Positions 1 to 8,500 of a stretch of DNA of 64,000 bases are shown piece by piece; the stretch's first letter is position 1, and each line of letters opens with the position of its first letter. The stretch comes from CBDFGN01 sp965247065 (lineage in GTDB: Bacteria; Bacteroidota; Bacteroidia; Cytophagales; Cyclobacteriaceae). Below the pieces are notes generated by a model. It made no database searches and had not been told where the DNA came from. It worked only from the letters and a program-made list of their open reading frames with translations. The DNA lies in assembly GCA_965247065.1 (NCBI GenBank), contig CBDFGN010000005.1, forward strand, positions 617,664 to 681,663, in the 5' to 3' direction. Made by a program: the position numbers and the translations under genes.

Positions 1-380
1 AAGGCATCGCTGCCTAAAAGATGGGCAGGGACTTGCCCTGTTATACACACGATGGGAGTCGAGTCGATTTGGGCGTCGGCAATTCCAGTGATCAGGTTGG
101 TTGCGCCGGGGCCGGAGGTTGCAAAGCAGACTCCGACCCTACCAGTCACCCGGGCGTAGCCCTGGGCGGCATGTGCCGCTCCTTGTTCGTGCCGAACAAG
201 GATGTGACGAAGCTGTTCCTGGTAGTTGTACACAGCATCATAGATTGGCATAATTGCCCCGCCAGGATAGCCGAAAACTGTGTCAACACCTTCCTTGATC
301 AAAGATAATATCACCGCCTCTGAGCCAGCGATAGTCTTTTTTGCTGTCTTGCTCTTCCCAGTTTTGCTTATTGTTTCCAT
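1..380 (-). CDS. ilvB: acetolactate synthase large subunit (N-terminal part, cut by window edge)
   Basis: Only the first ~126 codons are present; the gene runs leftward off the window. The reverse strand reads from an ATG at 378-380 into a thiamine-diphosphate enzyme start, with the motif VFGYPGGAIMPIYDA and the catalytic-glutamate segment VRHEQGAAHAAQGYAR, followed by GVCFATSGPGATNL. These are diagnostic of the acetolactate (acetohydroxyacid) synthase family, which condenses pyruvate units in the first committed step of valine/leucine/isoleucine synthesis. The ~20 residues before the conserved core are Lys/Ser/Thr-rich. It lies 2 bp beyond the ilvD stop codon, so it is the third gene of an ilvE-ilvD-ilvB operon. 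Family assignment is secure; the C-terminal half and any regulatory subunit are outside the window. Confidence 0.95.
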   Translation of the reverse strand, partial: METISKTGKSKTAKKTIAGSEAVILSLIKEGVDTVFGYPGGAIMPIYDAVYNYQEQLRHILVRHEQGAAHAAQGYARVTGRVGVCFATSGPGATNLITGIADAQIDSTPIVCITGQVPAHLLGSDA

Positions 381-382
381 AA

Positions 383-2059
383 TTATTGGTCGGTAATGCA
401 TCCTTGAGACGCACTGGAGACCGATTTAGCGTATTTGTAAAGAATACCCCGATCGAATCTCATTTCGGGGGCATGCCAATTATTCCTTCGAATTTCAATT
501 TCTTCATCTGAAAGATGAGCCTCAAGACGGTTATTCTCAGCGTCGATCGTTATGCGATCCCCATTCCGGAGCAGACCGATCAGGCCACCCTCCTGGGCCT
601 CTGGAGTAATGTGTCCCACAACAAATCCATGAGTCCCACCGGAAAAACGTCCATCCGTTATGAGCGCAACCTCCTTGCCAAGTCCCGCGCCCATGATGGC
701 CCCGGTTGGTTTAAGCATCTCAGGCATTCCAGGTCCTCCTTTGGGCCCTACATAGCGGATTACAACCACATCGCCGGGTTGGATTTCCCCCTGCGCAATA
801 CCATTATTAGCTTCAAGCTCGCCATCGAATACTTTAGCCGGGCCTTCAAACCTGACTCCTTCCTTTCCCGTAATTTTGGCCACCGACCCTCCTTCCGCAA
901 GGTTGCCATAAAGTATTTGGATATGCCCGGTATTTTTCAACGGGGTAGCAACAGGACGAATAATCTCTTGGGTGGAGTCCAAAGGCTCGATATCTTGAAG
1001 GTTTTCCGCAATGCTTTTGCCAGTTACCGTAATCGCATTGGCGTGTAAATATCCTGCTTTGAGCAGCATTTTCATCACCGCAGGAACGCCACCAATATTG
1101 TGGACGTCTTCCATAAGAAACTCACCACTCGGTTTCAAATTTGCCAGGTAGGGCGTTCTGTCACTTATTTGTTGCATGTCTTCAAGCGACCAATCAAGAT
1201 TGGCTGCATGAGCTATGGCCATTAGGTGTAGTGTTGCATTGGTTGAGCCCCCCATGGCGATAACCAGCGTCATGGCGTTTTCAAGAGACTCCCTGGTAAC
1301 AATATCCCTTGGTTTGAGATCTAACTCCAGTAGTCGCTGCATTGCCGGTCCAACTCGACTGCATTCATCTTTCTTTTGCTGGCTTGTAGCGGGGTTGGAA
1401 CTGCTGTAAGGTAAGCTCATGCCCATTGCTTCTATGGCAGTGGCCATGGTATTGGCGGTGTACATTCCACCGCAGGCGCCTGCCCCGGGGCACGCATTTA
1501 GAATTATCTCTTGGAAATCTTCCTCACTTATTTTTCCAGAATACTTTTCTCCGAGGGCTTCAAAGGCGGAGACGATGTCCAACCGGCGATCTCCATACTT
1601 TCCTGGAGCGATGGTACCACCATAAACTATGATGGCTGGCCTGTTCAACCGGCTCACAGCCATCATTGAACCTGGCATGTTTTTATCGCACCCGACAACA
1701 GCTATCACCCCGTCATAGCTTTGGGCATTCACCACGGTCTCAATTGAGTCAGCGATGATATCCCGGGACGGAAGTGAATACCGCATACCTGGAGTCCCCA
1801 TCGAGATTCCATCACTCACTCCGATTGTATTGAATATCAGGCCCACCAGGTCATTTTTGTTCATACCTGATTTCACGACTTCAGCCAATACGTTAAGATG
1901 CATATTGCAAGGATTGCCCTCATATCCAGTGCTGGCTACGCCAATCATTGGTTTAGTAAGATCCTGCTCGGTAAGTCCTATGGCATGGAGCATTGCCTGT
2001 GCGGCTGGTTGGGATGGATCCTGGGTAACCGTTTTACTATGTTTGTTCAGTTCGGTCAT
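383..2059 (-). CDS. ilvD: dihydroxy-acid dehydratase
   Basis: The 558-residue product has the usual length of IlvD. It dehydrates 2,3-dihydroxy-isovalerate and dihydroxy-methylvalerate to the 2-keto acids that IlvE then aminates. The three expected iron-sulfur cysteines are visible: C51 in NPCNMHL, C124 in GCDKNMPG and C196 in PGAGACGGMYTANTM. The C-terminal signature DGRFSGGTHGFVVGHITPEA is also intact. The ATG overlaps the last base of the ilvE stop codon at 2059, and ilvB follows after 2 bp, indicating one transcript with translational coupling. Control is probably through the attenuator upstream of ilvE. Confidence 0.97.
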   Translation of the reverse strand: MTELNKHSKTVTQDPSQPAAQAMLHAIGLTEQDLTKPMIGVASTGYEGNPCNMHLNVLAEVVKSGMNKNDLVGLIFNTIGVSDGISMGTPGMRYSLPSRDIIADSIETVVNAQSYDGVIAVVGCDKNMPGSMMAVSRLNRPAIIVYGGTIAPGKYGDRRLDIVSAFEALGEKYSGKISEEDFQEIILNACPGAGACGGMYTANTMATAIEAMGMSLPYSSSNPATSQQKKDECSRVGPAMQRLLELDLKPRDIVTRESLENAMTLVIAMGGSTNATLHLMAIAHAANLDWSLEDMQQISDRTPYLANLKPSGEFLMEDVHNIGGVPAVMKMLLKAGYLHANAITVTGKSIAENLQDIEPLDSTQEIIRPVATPLKNTGHIQILYGNLAEGGSVAKITGKEGVRFEGPAKVFDGELEANNGIAQGEIQPGDVVVIRYVGPKGGPGMPEMLKPTGAIMGAGLGKEVALITDGRFSGGTHGFVVGHITPEAQEGGLIGLLRNGDRITIDAENNRLEAHLSDEEIEIRRNNWHAPEMRFDRGILYKYAKSVSSASQGCITDQ

Positions 2060-2961
2060 TATACCAGGTTAAAGTCGGTAATATCCATATGGGTCACCCG
2101 TTGACGGTACATAACGTGGAGCATGTAACCCAGGCTGTCCTCCCATGTATTTAAGAACGGTTGTCGATTAATGGACTTTATTCCCACAATCTCAGCGGCG
2201 GTACCAGTGAAGAAGGCAGAATCCGCTTCCCACAAATCCTCTGGCTTGAAATAACTTTTCTGGACCTCGTACCCCAACTCCTCAGCGTAGGTCATCACCG
2301 TTGCCCTGGTTATTCCCGGAACCACGTGACCTTCAGGTGGTGTGTACAGAACTTCATCCTTTTCGTAAAAGAAGTTAGTACCCGGTCCCTGGGCAACAAA
2401 GCCGTTTGTGTCCAATAGCAGGGCTTCGTCGTACCCGCCGGTCCGGGCTTCGTGAGAGGCCAGAATTGAGTTGGTATATTGTCCAACGACCTTGGCTTGA
2501 ATTGAAACCGAATCAGGATGAGGCCGACGATAAGAAGACACCATGACCTCCAACGATTGATTTCCCAGGTACCGGCCCCAGTCCCAGGCCGTAATCATCA
2601 AATGGACCTGGTCTGAGGGCATCAAGGACATTTTTGCCCCCAGGAAAACCAGTGGACGGATGTATGCATTTTCCAAGTTATTCCTTTCAAGAAGCTCATA
2701 CGAAATATCGGTGAGTTTTTCCGGAGTAGCCCTTAGCTTTATCTTTAACGCCTCTGCCGACTTAATCAAGCGTTCGAAATGCTCTTGAGGCTTGAAGATC
2801 TGGGTGCCAGAAGGGGTCTTATAGGCTCTTAGTCCTTCAAATACCCCATGGCCGTAATGAAGTGTCTGGCCATAAAGATCGGTGCTGGCCTCCTTGGATT
2901 TATACCATTCCCCATCAAGGAAGAGCATGCTGTCCTTATCGAAGTATGTCCTTGTCTTCAT
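2059..2961 (-). CDS. ilvE: branched-chain amino acid aminotransferase
   Basis: The 300-residue fold-type IV PLP enzyme transfers the amino group between glutamate and the branched-chain 2-keto acids. It shows the HYGHGVFEG motif (residues ~35-43), the PLP lysine K157 in QAKVVGQYTNS, and the downstream GYDEALLLDTNGFVAQGPGTNFF segment. It is the first structural gene of the ilvEDB operon, with a 120-bp leader carrying an attenuation system between it and the putative promoter. Gene length and motifs are complete. Confidence 0.96.
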   Translation of the reverse strand: MKTRTYFDKDSMLFLDGEWYKSKEASTDLYGQTLHYGHGVFEGLRAYKTPSGTQIFKPQEHFERLIKSAEALKIKLRATPEKLTDISYELLERNNLENAYIRPLVFLGAKMSLMPSDQVHLMITAWDWGRYLGNQSLEVMVSSYRRPHPDSVSIQAKVVGQYTNSILASHEARTGGYDEALLLDTNGFVAQGPGTNFFYEKDEVLYTPPEGHVVPGITRATVMTYAEELGYEVQKSYFKPEDLWEADSAFFTGTAAEIVGIKSINRQPFLNTWEDSLGYMLHVMYRQRVTHMDITDFNLV

Positions 2962-3010
2962 CTTTGTTTCTTACTTCAAAACCTCCCTGAGTGTTCTTCG
3001 TTTACATTTC

Positions 3011-3049
3011 CATAAAATAAAAGCGCCATCCTCTTTGGAGAATGGCGCT
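3011..3049 (-). terminator. intrinsic terminator of the ilv attenuator
   Basis: The reverse strand carries AGCGCCAT, a short inner CTC/GAG stem with a small loop, then ATGGCGCT (arms 3049-3042 and 3029-3022), followed by TTTTATTTTATG. It is a GC-rich 8-bp stem plus U-rich tail placed 50 bp before the ilvE ATG. It ends transcription before the structural genes unless the antiterminator forms. It could also serve as read-through terminator for gltB. The A-rich left flank makes it potentially bidirectional. Confidence 0.85.
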
Positions 3050-3116
3050 GATTTTTATGTTTTTTACGGCTATACCATTCTCCCTAAGTCACTGAAATGA
3101 CCACGACAACTAGGGA
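3037..3116 (-). promoter_or_regulatory. ilv attenuator: protector and antiterminator pairings
   Basis: On the minus-strand RNA, segment GGAGAAUGG (3083-3075), which starts one base after the leader UAG, is perfectly complementary over 9 nt to CCAUUCUCC (3045-3037). The latter is the 5' half of the terminator hairpin. Forming this antiterminator therefore destroys the terminator. A further segment inside the leader codons (UCCCUA, 3116-3111) can pair with UAGGGA (3086-3081), acting as a protector that sequesters the antiterminator arm when the ribosome is absent or has run on. The layout equals the classical 1:2, 2:3, 3:4 attenuator scheme. The pairings were read directly; folding energies were not computed. 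Confidence 0.8.
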
Positions 3117-3140
3117 AACAATGGTAAGTACGAGTCGCAT
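3084..3140 (-). CDS. branched-chain attenuation leader peptide
   Basis: An ATG on the reverse strand at 3140 opens an 18-codon frame, MRLVLTIVSLVVVVISVT, ending in TAG at 3084-3086. Twelve of the 18 residues are Leu, Val or Ile, with a Val-Val-Val-Val-Ile run near the end, which is what an ilv/leu attenuation leader looks like. It sits ~120 bp before ilvE and directly ahead of mutually exclusive antiterminator and terminator stems. The inferred role is as a sensor: ribosome stalling on Val/Leu/Ile codons when the charged tRNAs are scarce should free the antiterminator. There is no clear Shine-Dalgarno sequence, as is usual in Bacteroidota. Confidence 0.85.
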   Translation of the reverse strand: MRLVLTIVSLVVVVISVT

Positions 3141-3168
3141 ATAACTAACTCAGTGGAGTTCTTAATAT

Positions 3169-3200
3169 TAAAGGTAACCACAACGCACTTTAAATTCCAA
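3169..3200 (-). promoter_or_regulatory. candidate promoter of the ilv leader
   Basis: On the minus strand a TTG (3200-3198) is followed after 21 nt by TACCTTTA (3176-3169), one base off the Bacteroidota -7 consensus TAnnTTTG with a -33 TTG-type box. It lies 29 bp before the leader-peptide ATG, so the start of transcription would fall just ahead of the leader frame. Pattern match only. Confidence 0.4.
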
Positions 3201-3240
3201 CAATTACTTTTGATTATTTTCTTTCGAAATAGCTCGGAGC

Positions 3241-6200
3241 TTAACCTGCGACCATCAGTTCGCTCTTCTTCTGCAACACCGCTTTGTAATCCCTTGGCAT
3301 AACTTTGACAAAATGTTGATGAAGCGTCCCCCACCGTTTCAGGATCTCATCTGCCCTTTGACTGCGGGTAAATTTGAGGTGCTTTTCAATCATACCGGAT
3401 AAAATGAAAAGATCGTCGGTTTCCAGGGGATCCAAATCCACCAACTCGTGGTTGCACAACCTTTGAAACATATTCTGAGGGTCAAAAACATAGGCCATTC
3501 CCCCGCTCATACCGGCGGCGAAGTTTCTACCAGTTTCGCCAAGTATTACCGCGATTCCTCCCGTCATATACTCGCATCCATGGTCCCCGACCCCTTCGAC
3601 AACTGCTTTGACGCCCGAATTCCGAACGCAGAATCTCTCGCCCGCTAATCCGTTAATATACGCCTCTCCCTGGGTAGCTCCGTAAAAGGCCACATTCCCA
3701 ACAATGATATTTTCGTGTGCCACCAGAGTGGACTTTCGGTTCGGATATATAATTAGATTGGCCCCACTTAATCCTTTCCCTAAATAGTCATTCGATTCTC
3801 CCTCCAGCTCCAACGTCAATCCTTTGGCGCCAAACGCTCCAAAGCTTTGCCCGGCTGAACCTGTGAATTTGAAATGGAGGCTACGCTCGGGCAGACCTTC
3901 TCCCCGGTATTTCTTGGAGATTTCGTGGGACAAAAGTGCACCTACTGCCCGATTAGTATTCCTGATCTTGAAGGAGCCCGAAACCGGCGACTTTGACCGT
4001 AACGTGGATTTTGACTTTTTGAGGAGCTCCCAGTCAAGGATGTTTTCCATTTCATGATCTTGTAGAATGGTTTGGTGCAATTCGCAAGCTGGGTTCGGTA
4101 CTTTATAAAGTATCGTATTCAGGTTTAAGCTTCTTAATTTCCAGTGATCAAGGTTTTTGCGAGACTCAAGAAGGTCAACTCTGCCCACCATTTCATTCAC
4201 AGTTTTAAATCCCAGTTCAGCCATAATTCCGCGAAGGTCCTCGGCCAGGAATCGGAAGAGATTCACCATATGCTCGGCTTTGCCGGTGAACAATTTTCTA
4301 AGCTCTGGATTTTGGGTGGCTATACCAACCGGGCAAGTATTTAAATGACACTTGCGCATCATCACGCATCCTTCTACGACCAATGCTGCGGTTGCAACTC
4401 CCCATTCTTCGGCCCCGAGCAAGGCTGCCATCGCCAAATCTCGACCGGTTTTGATCTGGCCATCTACCTGCACCACGATGCGGCTTCTTAGCCCATTCTC
4501 TACCAAGGCTTGTTGGGTTTCTGCTAACCCAAGTTCCCATGGAAGGCCGGCGTGTCTTATCGAGCTGATCGGTGAGGCCCCCGTTCCCCCGTCATGTCCA
4601 GAGATCATCACCACGTCGGCCTTTGCTTTGGCAACACCAGAAGCAATGGTTCCAACGCCCGCTTCGGCGACCAACTTGACATTGATGCGCGCCTCCCGGT
4701 TTGCGTTCTTGAGATCAAAAATAAGCTGAGCCAGATCCTCAATTGAATATATATCATGGTGTGGCGGAGGCGATATTAGTCCCACTCCGGGAGTCGAATG
4801 CCTCACCCGGCCGATCCATTCGTCGACTTTATGGCCTGGCAGCTGGCCGCCCTCCCCGGGCTTTGCACCCTGCGCGATCTTAATCTGCAATTCACTGGCG
4901 TTGGCTAAATAGTAACTCGTTACCCCGAACCTGCCCGAAGCGACCTGTTTGATCGCCGACCGCTCCCAATTTCCATCGGATTTTGGGAAAAAACGAACTT
5001 CGTCTTCTCCACCCTCACCCGAATTGCTTTTGCCCCCAATTCGATTCATCGCCACGGCAAGCGTAGAATGGGCCTCGTGAGAGATGGAGCCAAATGACAT
5101 AGCTCCGCTGGCAAATCTTCTGAAAATGCTCTCAGCAGATTCTACTTCCCCCAAGGGTATCGGCTCTCTGTCAGCAAAATCGAGCAGGCCCCTTAAGGTT
5201 GAAGCCTTTTGGGTTTGATCATTTACCAGTTTGGCATATCTTTTATAAAGCTCATAGTCGTTGCTCTGGGTAGACCTTTGCAGCAAATGGATCGTCTCAG
5301 GGTTAAACAAATGATGTTCTCCGCTCTTCCGCCATTGATAGACACCACCCTCCGGTAGAGTGCGCCCATTGGAGTTGGAGTGAAAGGCGCTGTGATGTTT
5401 CTGAAGAGACTCCCGGGCTATATCATCATAGGAAAGCCCGCCGATCCGTGATACCGACTTAGTGAAACTCTTATCAACCACCTCCTGATTAATACCCACT
5501 ATTTCAAAGATTTGGGCGCCTTGGTAGGACTGCAGAGTTGAAATTCCCATTTTTGAAAAGATCTTCAAAAGGCCGTATCCTATCGCCTTCTGGTACTTTT
5601 CAAATGCGGTTTGCTCGTTAATATCCCCATCCGCCAAAAGACTGGTACTGATAGAAGAAAGGGTTTCAAGGGCTAGATAGGGATTAATCGCATTAGCGCC
5701 ATAACCGATTAGCGTAGCAAAATGATGGGTCTCAATAACATCTCCCGCCTCCACTACCAGACCTACGTTGGCTCTGAGTTTCTTGCTTACCAGATAATGG
5801 TGTATGGTGGACAGGGCCAGCAATGACGGAATGGGCACTAAAGCAGGTCCAACATTTCGATCGGACAAAATGATTATCTTCTTACCAGCTACCGCGACCT
5901 GCTCGGCCTTATGGCAGATGTTATCCAAGGCAATCTCCAGATCCCCGGGCCTATAATCCGCCCCATAGGTAATATCTATTACCGTGCTTTCGAATCCGCC
6001 CTGATTTATTCCACGGAGTTTTTCCAACTCGAGATTGCTCAAAAGGGGATGTTCGATCAAAATCTTCCGACAGTGCTCAGGACTCTCGGACAGCGCATTC
6101 AGATTGCTCCCCAATTTGGTGAATAAGGACATTACCATCCTTTCCCGGATAGGATCAATCGGGGGATTGCTAACCTGGGCGAACATTTGCTTGAAGTAGT

Positions 6201-7791
6201 TGGATAGATGTTGTGGCTGATCGGACAAAACGGCAAGAGGAATGTCAGCTCCCATTGCGCCTACGGGTTCCGTGCCGCTTTGAGCCATCGGGGCCAATAT
6301 CATCTTTATGTCTTCCGAAGTGAAGCCAAAGGCAGTTTGCCTTGTGATGAGGTTATCAAAGTTTGGAGTGAAACCCGAGTTCACTGGAATCGGTATGTCC
6401 TCGAGTGTTAGTTTATTGCTTTGCACCCATTCCAGGTAGGGCTGGCTGGTGAATAGATCCCTTTTCAGTTCATCATCGCTAATAATTCTACCTTGTTCGA
6501 GGTCGGCTACGAACATCTTACCGGGCTGGAGGCGACCCTTGCTAATGATGGTAGCTTCGTCTATTTCCAATGCTCCAGCCTCCGAGGACATGACGACCAA
6601 ATCGTCCTCAGTTACTAGATATCGGGAGGGTCTGAGCCCATTTCGATCTAGTGTGGCGCCCACTACTTTTCCATCCGTGAAGCAAATGGACGCTGGTCCG
6701 TCCCAGGGTTCCATAAGAGAGGCATGGAATTCATAAAAGGCCTTTTTGTCCCTTTCCATCAAAGGATTATCCTGCCATGCCTCGGGAATTACCATCATCA
6801 TTGCGTGCGGCAGCGAGCGCCCGGCCAGAGTCAGCATTTCAATAATGCTATCCAGGTTGGCTGAGTCGGAGTGAGTTTTGTCGCATATTGGAAGTAAGAA
6901 CTTGAACTCCTCTGGCGTAAATCTGGCTGATTCAAATAAGGCCTGCTTGGACTTCATCCAATTGACATTGCCCCGTATTGTGTTAATCTCCCCATTGTGG
7001 GCTGTGTAGCGGAACGGTTGGGCAAGTTTCCACTTTGGGGTGGTATTTGTTGAAAAACGAGAATGTACCATTGCCAGCGCCGTGACCACTCTTTGATCCC
7101 GAAGATCCGGGAAATATTCCGGCAGTTGATCGGTCCTCAGCTGACCTTTGTAGACAATTACCTTATAAGAGAGCGAAATCCAATAGTATTCATAATCGTT
7201 TCCTTGAATAGCCCGCCCCTTGCGGGTACTACCAATCGAATGGGTAGTGTATTTACGATAAACAAAGAGCCTTCTCTCCAGTTCATCCGGGCTCCCAGGA
7301 TTCTTCTGTTTTATAAATATTTGCTCAACCTTCAGTTCTGTTGCCTTGGCGGATTTCCCGATAGTCGAGTTGTCCGTGGGAACGGTTCTGAAACCTAGGA
7401 TTTCTAGTTCCAGTTCATCTGCGATTTCAAGTAGCCGTTCCTTGCACGCCTCTCGAACCTTCCCCTCAACCGGGAACATAATCATCCCAACTCCGTACTC
7501 TCCGAAGTTTGGTAAATCGATTCCAATCTTTTGGCATTCTTCAAGCAAGAACTGGTGAGGGGTTTGGATGAGCATTCCTGCTCCATCCCCAGTCTCCTTT
7601 TCGCATCCGCACGCTCCCCGGTGCTCCATATTGTGGAGCATCAACAGCCCTTTCTCTAGAATTGAATGCGACTTCTTTCCTTTCAAATGGGTTACGAACC
7701 CAATTCCACAAGAATCGTGTTCGAATTCTGACCTGTGTAGACTTTGCTGCTGCACTTTTTCCATTTTGCAAGCTAAATCCACGGAGCCCAT
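3241..7791 (-). CDS. gltB: glutamate synthase, large (alpha) subunit
   Basis: The 1516-residue enzyme makes two glutamates from glutamine and 2-oxoglutarate. Domains in order: an N-terminal class II glutamine amidotransferase whose nucleophile is the cysteine of DSCGIGF (residue 28, exposed after propeptide removal); a central domain; the FMN/2-oxoglutarate synthase barrel; a 3Fe-4S cysteine cluster CVMMRKCHLNTCPVG at about residues 1138-1152; and the C-terminal GXGXG beta-helix. The annotated ATG gives a 27-residue propeptide; the second Met (residue 10, 7764) is an alternative start. The small subunit gene gltD, which often follows gltB, is absent: the next genes are the attenuator and ilvE. 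Proximity to ilv makes sense because IlvE uses glutamate as amino donor. Confidence 0.97.
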   Translation of the reverse strand: MGSVDLACKMEKVQQQSLHRSEFEHDSCGIGFVTHLKGKKSHSILEKGLLMLHNMEHRGACGCEKETGDGAGMLIQTPHQFLLEECQKIGIDLPNFGEYGVGMIMFPVEGKVREACKERLLEIADELELEILGFRTVPTDNSTIGKSAKATELKVEQIFIKQKNPGSPDELERRLFVYRKYTTHSIGSTRKGRAIQGNDYEYYWISLSYKVIVYKGQLRTDQLPEYFPDLRDQRVVTALAMVHSRFSTNTTPKWKLAQPFRYTAHNGEINTIRGNVNWMKSKQALFESARFTPEEFKFLLPICDKTHSDSANLDSIIEMLTLAGRSLPHAMMMVIPEAWQDNPLMERDKKAFYEFHASLMEPWDGPASICFTDGKVVGATLDRNGLRPSRYLVTEDDLVVMSSEAGALEIDEATIISKGRLQPGKMFVADLEQGRIISDDELKRDLFTSQPYLEWVQSNKLTLEDIPIPVNSGFTPNFDNLITRQTAFGFTSEDIKMILAPMAQSGTEPVGAMGADIPLAVLSDQPQHLSNYFKQMFAQVSNPPIDPIRERMVMSLFTKLGSNLNALSESPEHCRKILIEHPLLSNLELEKLRGINQGGFESTVIDITYGADYRPGDLEIALDNICHKAEQVAVAGKKIIILSDRNVGPALVPIPSLLALSTIHHYLVSKKLRANVGLVVEAGDVIETHHFATLIGYGANAINPYLALETLSSISTSLLADGDINEQTAFEKYQKAIGYGLLKIFSKMGISTLQSYQGAQIFEIVGINQEVVDKSFTKSVSRIGGLSYDDIARESLQKHHSAFHSNSNGRTLPEGGVYQWRKSGEHHLFNPETIHLLQRSTQSNDYELYKRYAKLVNDQTQKASTLRGLLDFADREPIPLGEVESAESIFRRFASGAMSFGSISHEAHSTLAVAMNRIGGKSNSGEGGEDEVRFFPKSDGNWERSAIKQVASGRFGVTSYYLANASELQIKIAQGAKPGEGGQLPGHKVDEWIGRVRHSTPGVGLISPPPHHDIYSIEDLAQLIFDLKNANREARINVKLVAEAGVGTIASGVAKAKADVVMISGHDGGTGASPISSIRHAGLPWELGLAETQQALVENGLRSRIVVQVDGQIKTGRDLAMAALLGAEEWGVATAALVVEGCVMMRKCHLNTCPVGIATQNPELRKLFTGKAEHMVNLFRFLAEDLRGIMAELGFKTVNEMVGRVDLLESRKNLDHWKLRSLNLNTILYKVPNPACELHQTILQDHEMENILDWELLKKSKSTLRSKSPVSGSFKIRNTNRAVGALLSHEISKKYRGEGLPERSLHFKFTGSAGQSFGAFGAKGLTLELEGESNDYLGKGLSGANLIIYPNRKSTLVAHENIIVGNVAFYGATQGEAYINGLAGERFCVRNSGVKAVVEGVGDHGCEYMTGGIAVILGETGRNFAAGMSGGMAYVFDPQNMFQRLCNHELVDLDPLETDDLFILSGMIEKHLKFTRSQRADEILKRWGTLHQHFVKVMPRDYKAVLQKKSELMVAG

Positions 7792-7871
7792 GGCAGGCCC
7801 CTAAGTTCTAGATCATATATTATTTCGCTTAGCGCTGATCTGGTGCCCGATTCACTTCCGTGACCAACTTA

Positions 7872-7879
7872 CAAAGTTA
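7872..7879 (-). promoter_or_regulatory. candidate -7 box upstream of gltB
   Basis: The reverse strand reads TAACTTTG, an exact match to the Bacteroidota -7 consensus TAnnTTTG, 81 bp before the gltB ATG. A convincing -33 TTTG was not found at the usual distance. The rest of 7792-8053 shows no gene. Confidence 0.35.
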
Positions 7880-8053
7880 ATAATTACAGTACTCTGTTTG
7901 AAGAGTATTCTTATCAGGGGCTAAATTATTATGATCATTCTTAAGAATGGAGTCTTATGGTTAAATAATTTCAATTATTCGAGGATAATACAAGATTTTT
8001 TGAAATTTTGCCAACGTCGGAAATAGAATGTAGAAAGGGGATTTTCACATAAC

Positions 8054-8080
8054 ACAAAAGCCCCGAAAGGGGGCTTTTGT
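8054..8080 (-). terminator. terminator downstream of trxA
   Basis: ACAAAAGCCCC, a GAAA-type loop and GGGGGCTTTTGT form a strong hairpin with T-rich edges on both strands, 23 bp beyond the trxA stop. The symmetry makes it effective in either direction. It separates trxA from the gltB promoter region. Confidence 0.85.
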
Positions 8081-8102
8081 TAACCAGCAGCGCCATTTCA
8101 TG

Positions 8103-8432
8103 TTAGATCTGAGCATCTAATTTGGATCTGATGGTCCCTTTAGAGACCACTCCAATCTGTTGGTCCACCACCTCTCCATTCTTAGTAATGATCAGAGTGG
8201 GAATACTGCGGATCCCGTACTTTTGGGCTGTATTCGGATTGGCATCCACGTCGAGTTTTCCCACGACGGCCCGGCCGTCGTATTCGTCCGCCAATTCTTG
8301 GATTACCGGCGCTATCATGTGGCAAGGACCACACCAGTCAGCCCAAAAATCAATTAATACCGGTTTGTCACCGGAAAGGACCTCCTCAATGTTACCGTCA
8401 GTTAGGTCCATGGGTTTTATTGCTGTAGTCAT
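8103..8432 (-). CDS. trxA: thioredoxin
   Basis: The 109-residue cytoplasmic thioredoxin has the redox motif WCGPC (W33, C34, C37) inside FWADWCGPCHMIAPV and the cis-proline loop SIPTLII. Length and fold elements are those of TrxA. It reduces protein disulfides and could recycle the thioredoxin-dependent arsenate reductase encoded at 18.6 kb. The gene stands alone, with a terminator behind it. A TTTTTTG and a TATAATAG-like box upstream could be its promoter, but this is a weak pattern. Confidence 0.95.
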   Translation of the reverse strand: MTTAIKPMDLTDGNIEEVLSGDKPVLIDFWADWCGPCHMIAPVIQELADEYDGRAVVGKLDVDANPNTAQKYGIRSIPTLIITKNGEVVDQQIGVVSKGTIRSKLDAQI

Positions 8433-8500
8433 ATCAAATTCGTTTTGTTAATTAAATACCTATTATATACGCCAACGTTATGTAACAAAAAAGGTTACAT

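Noticed and set aside
515..1048. 177-residue open frame on the plus strand inside ilvD
   Set aside because: Antisense to a complete, motif-verified ilvD; no family resemblance and composition typical of a mirror frame.
4352..4729. 125-residue open frame antisense to gltB
   Set aside because: Lies wholly within the conserved synthase domain of gltB; no protein-like pattern.
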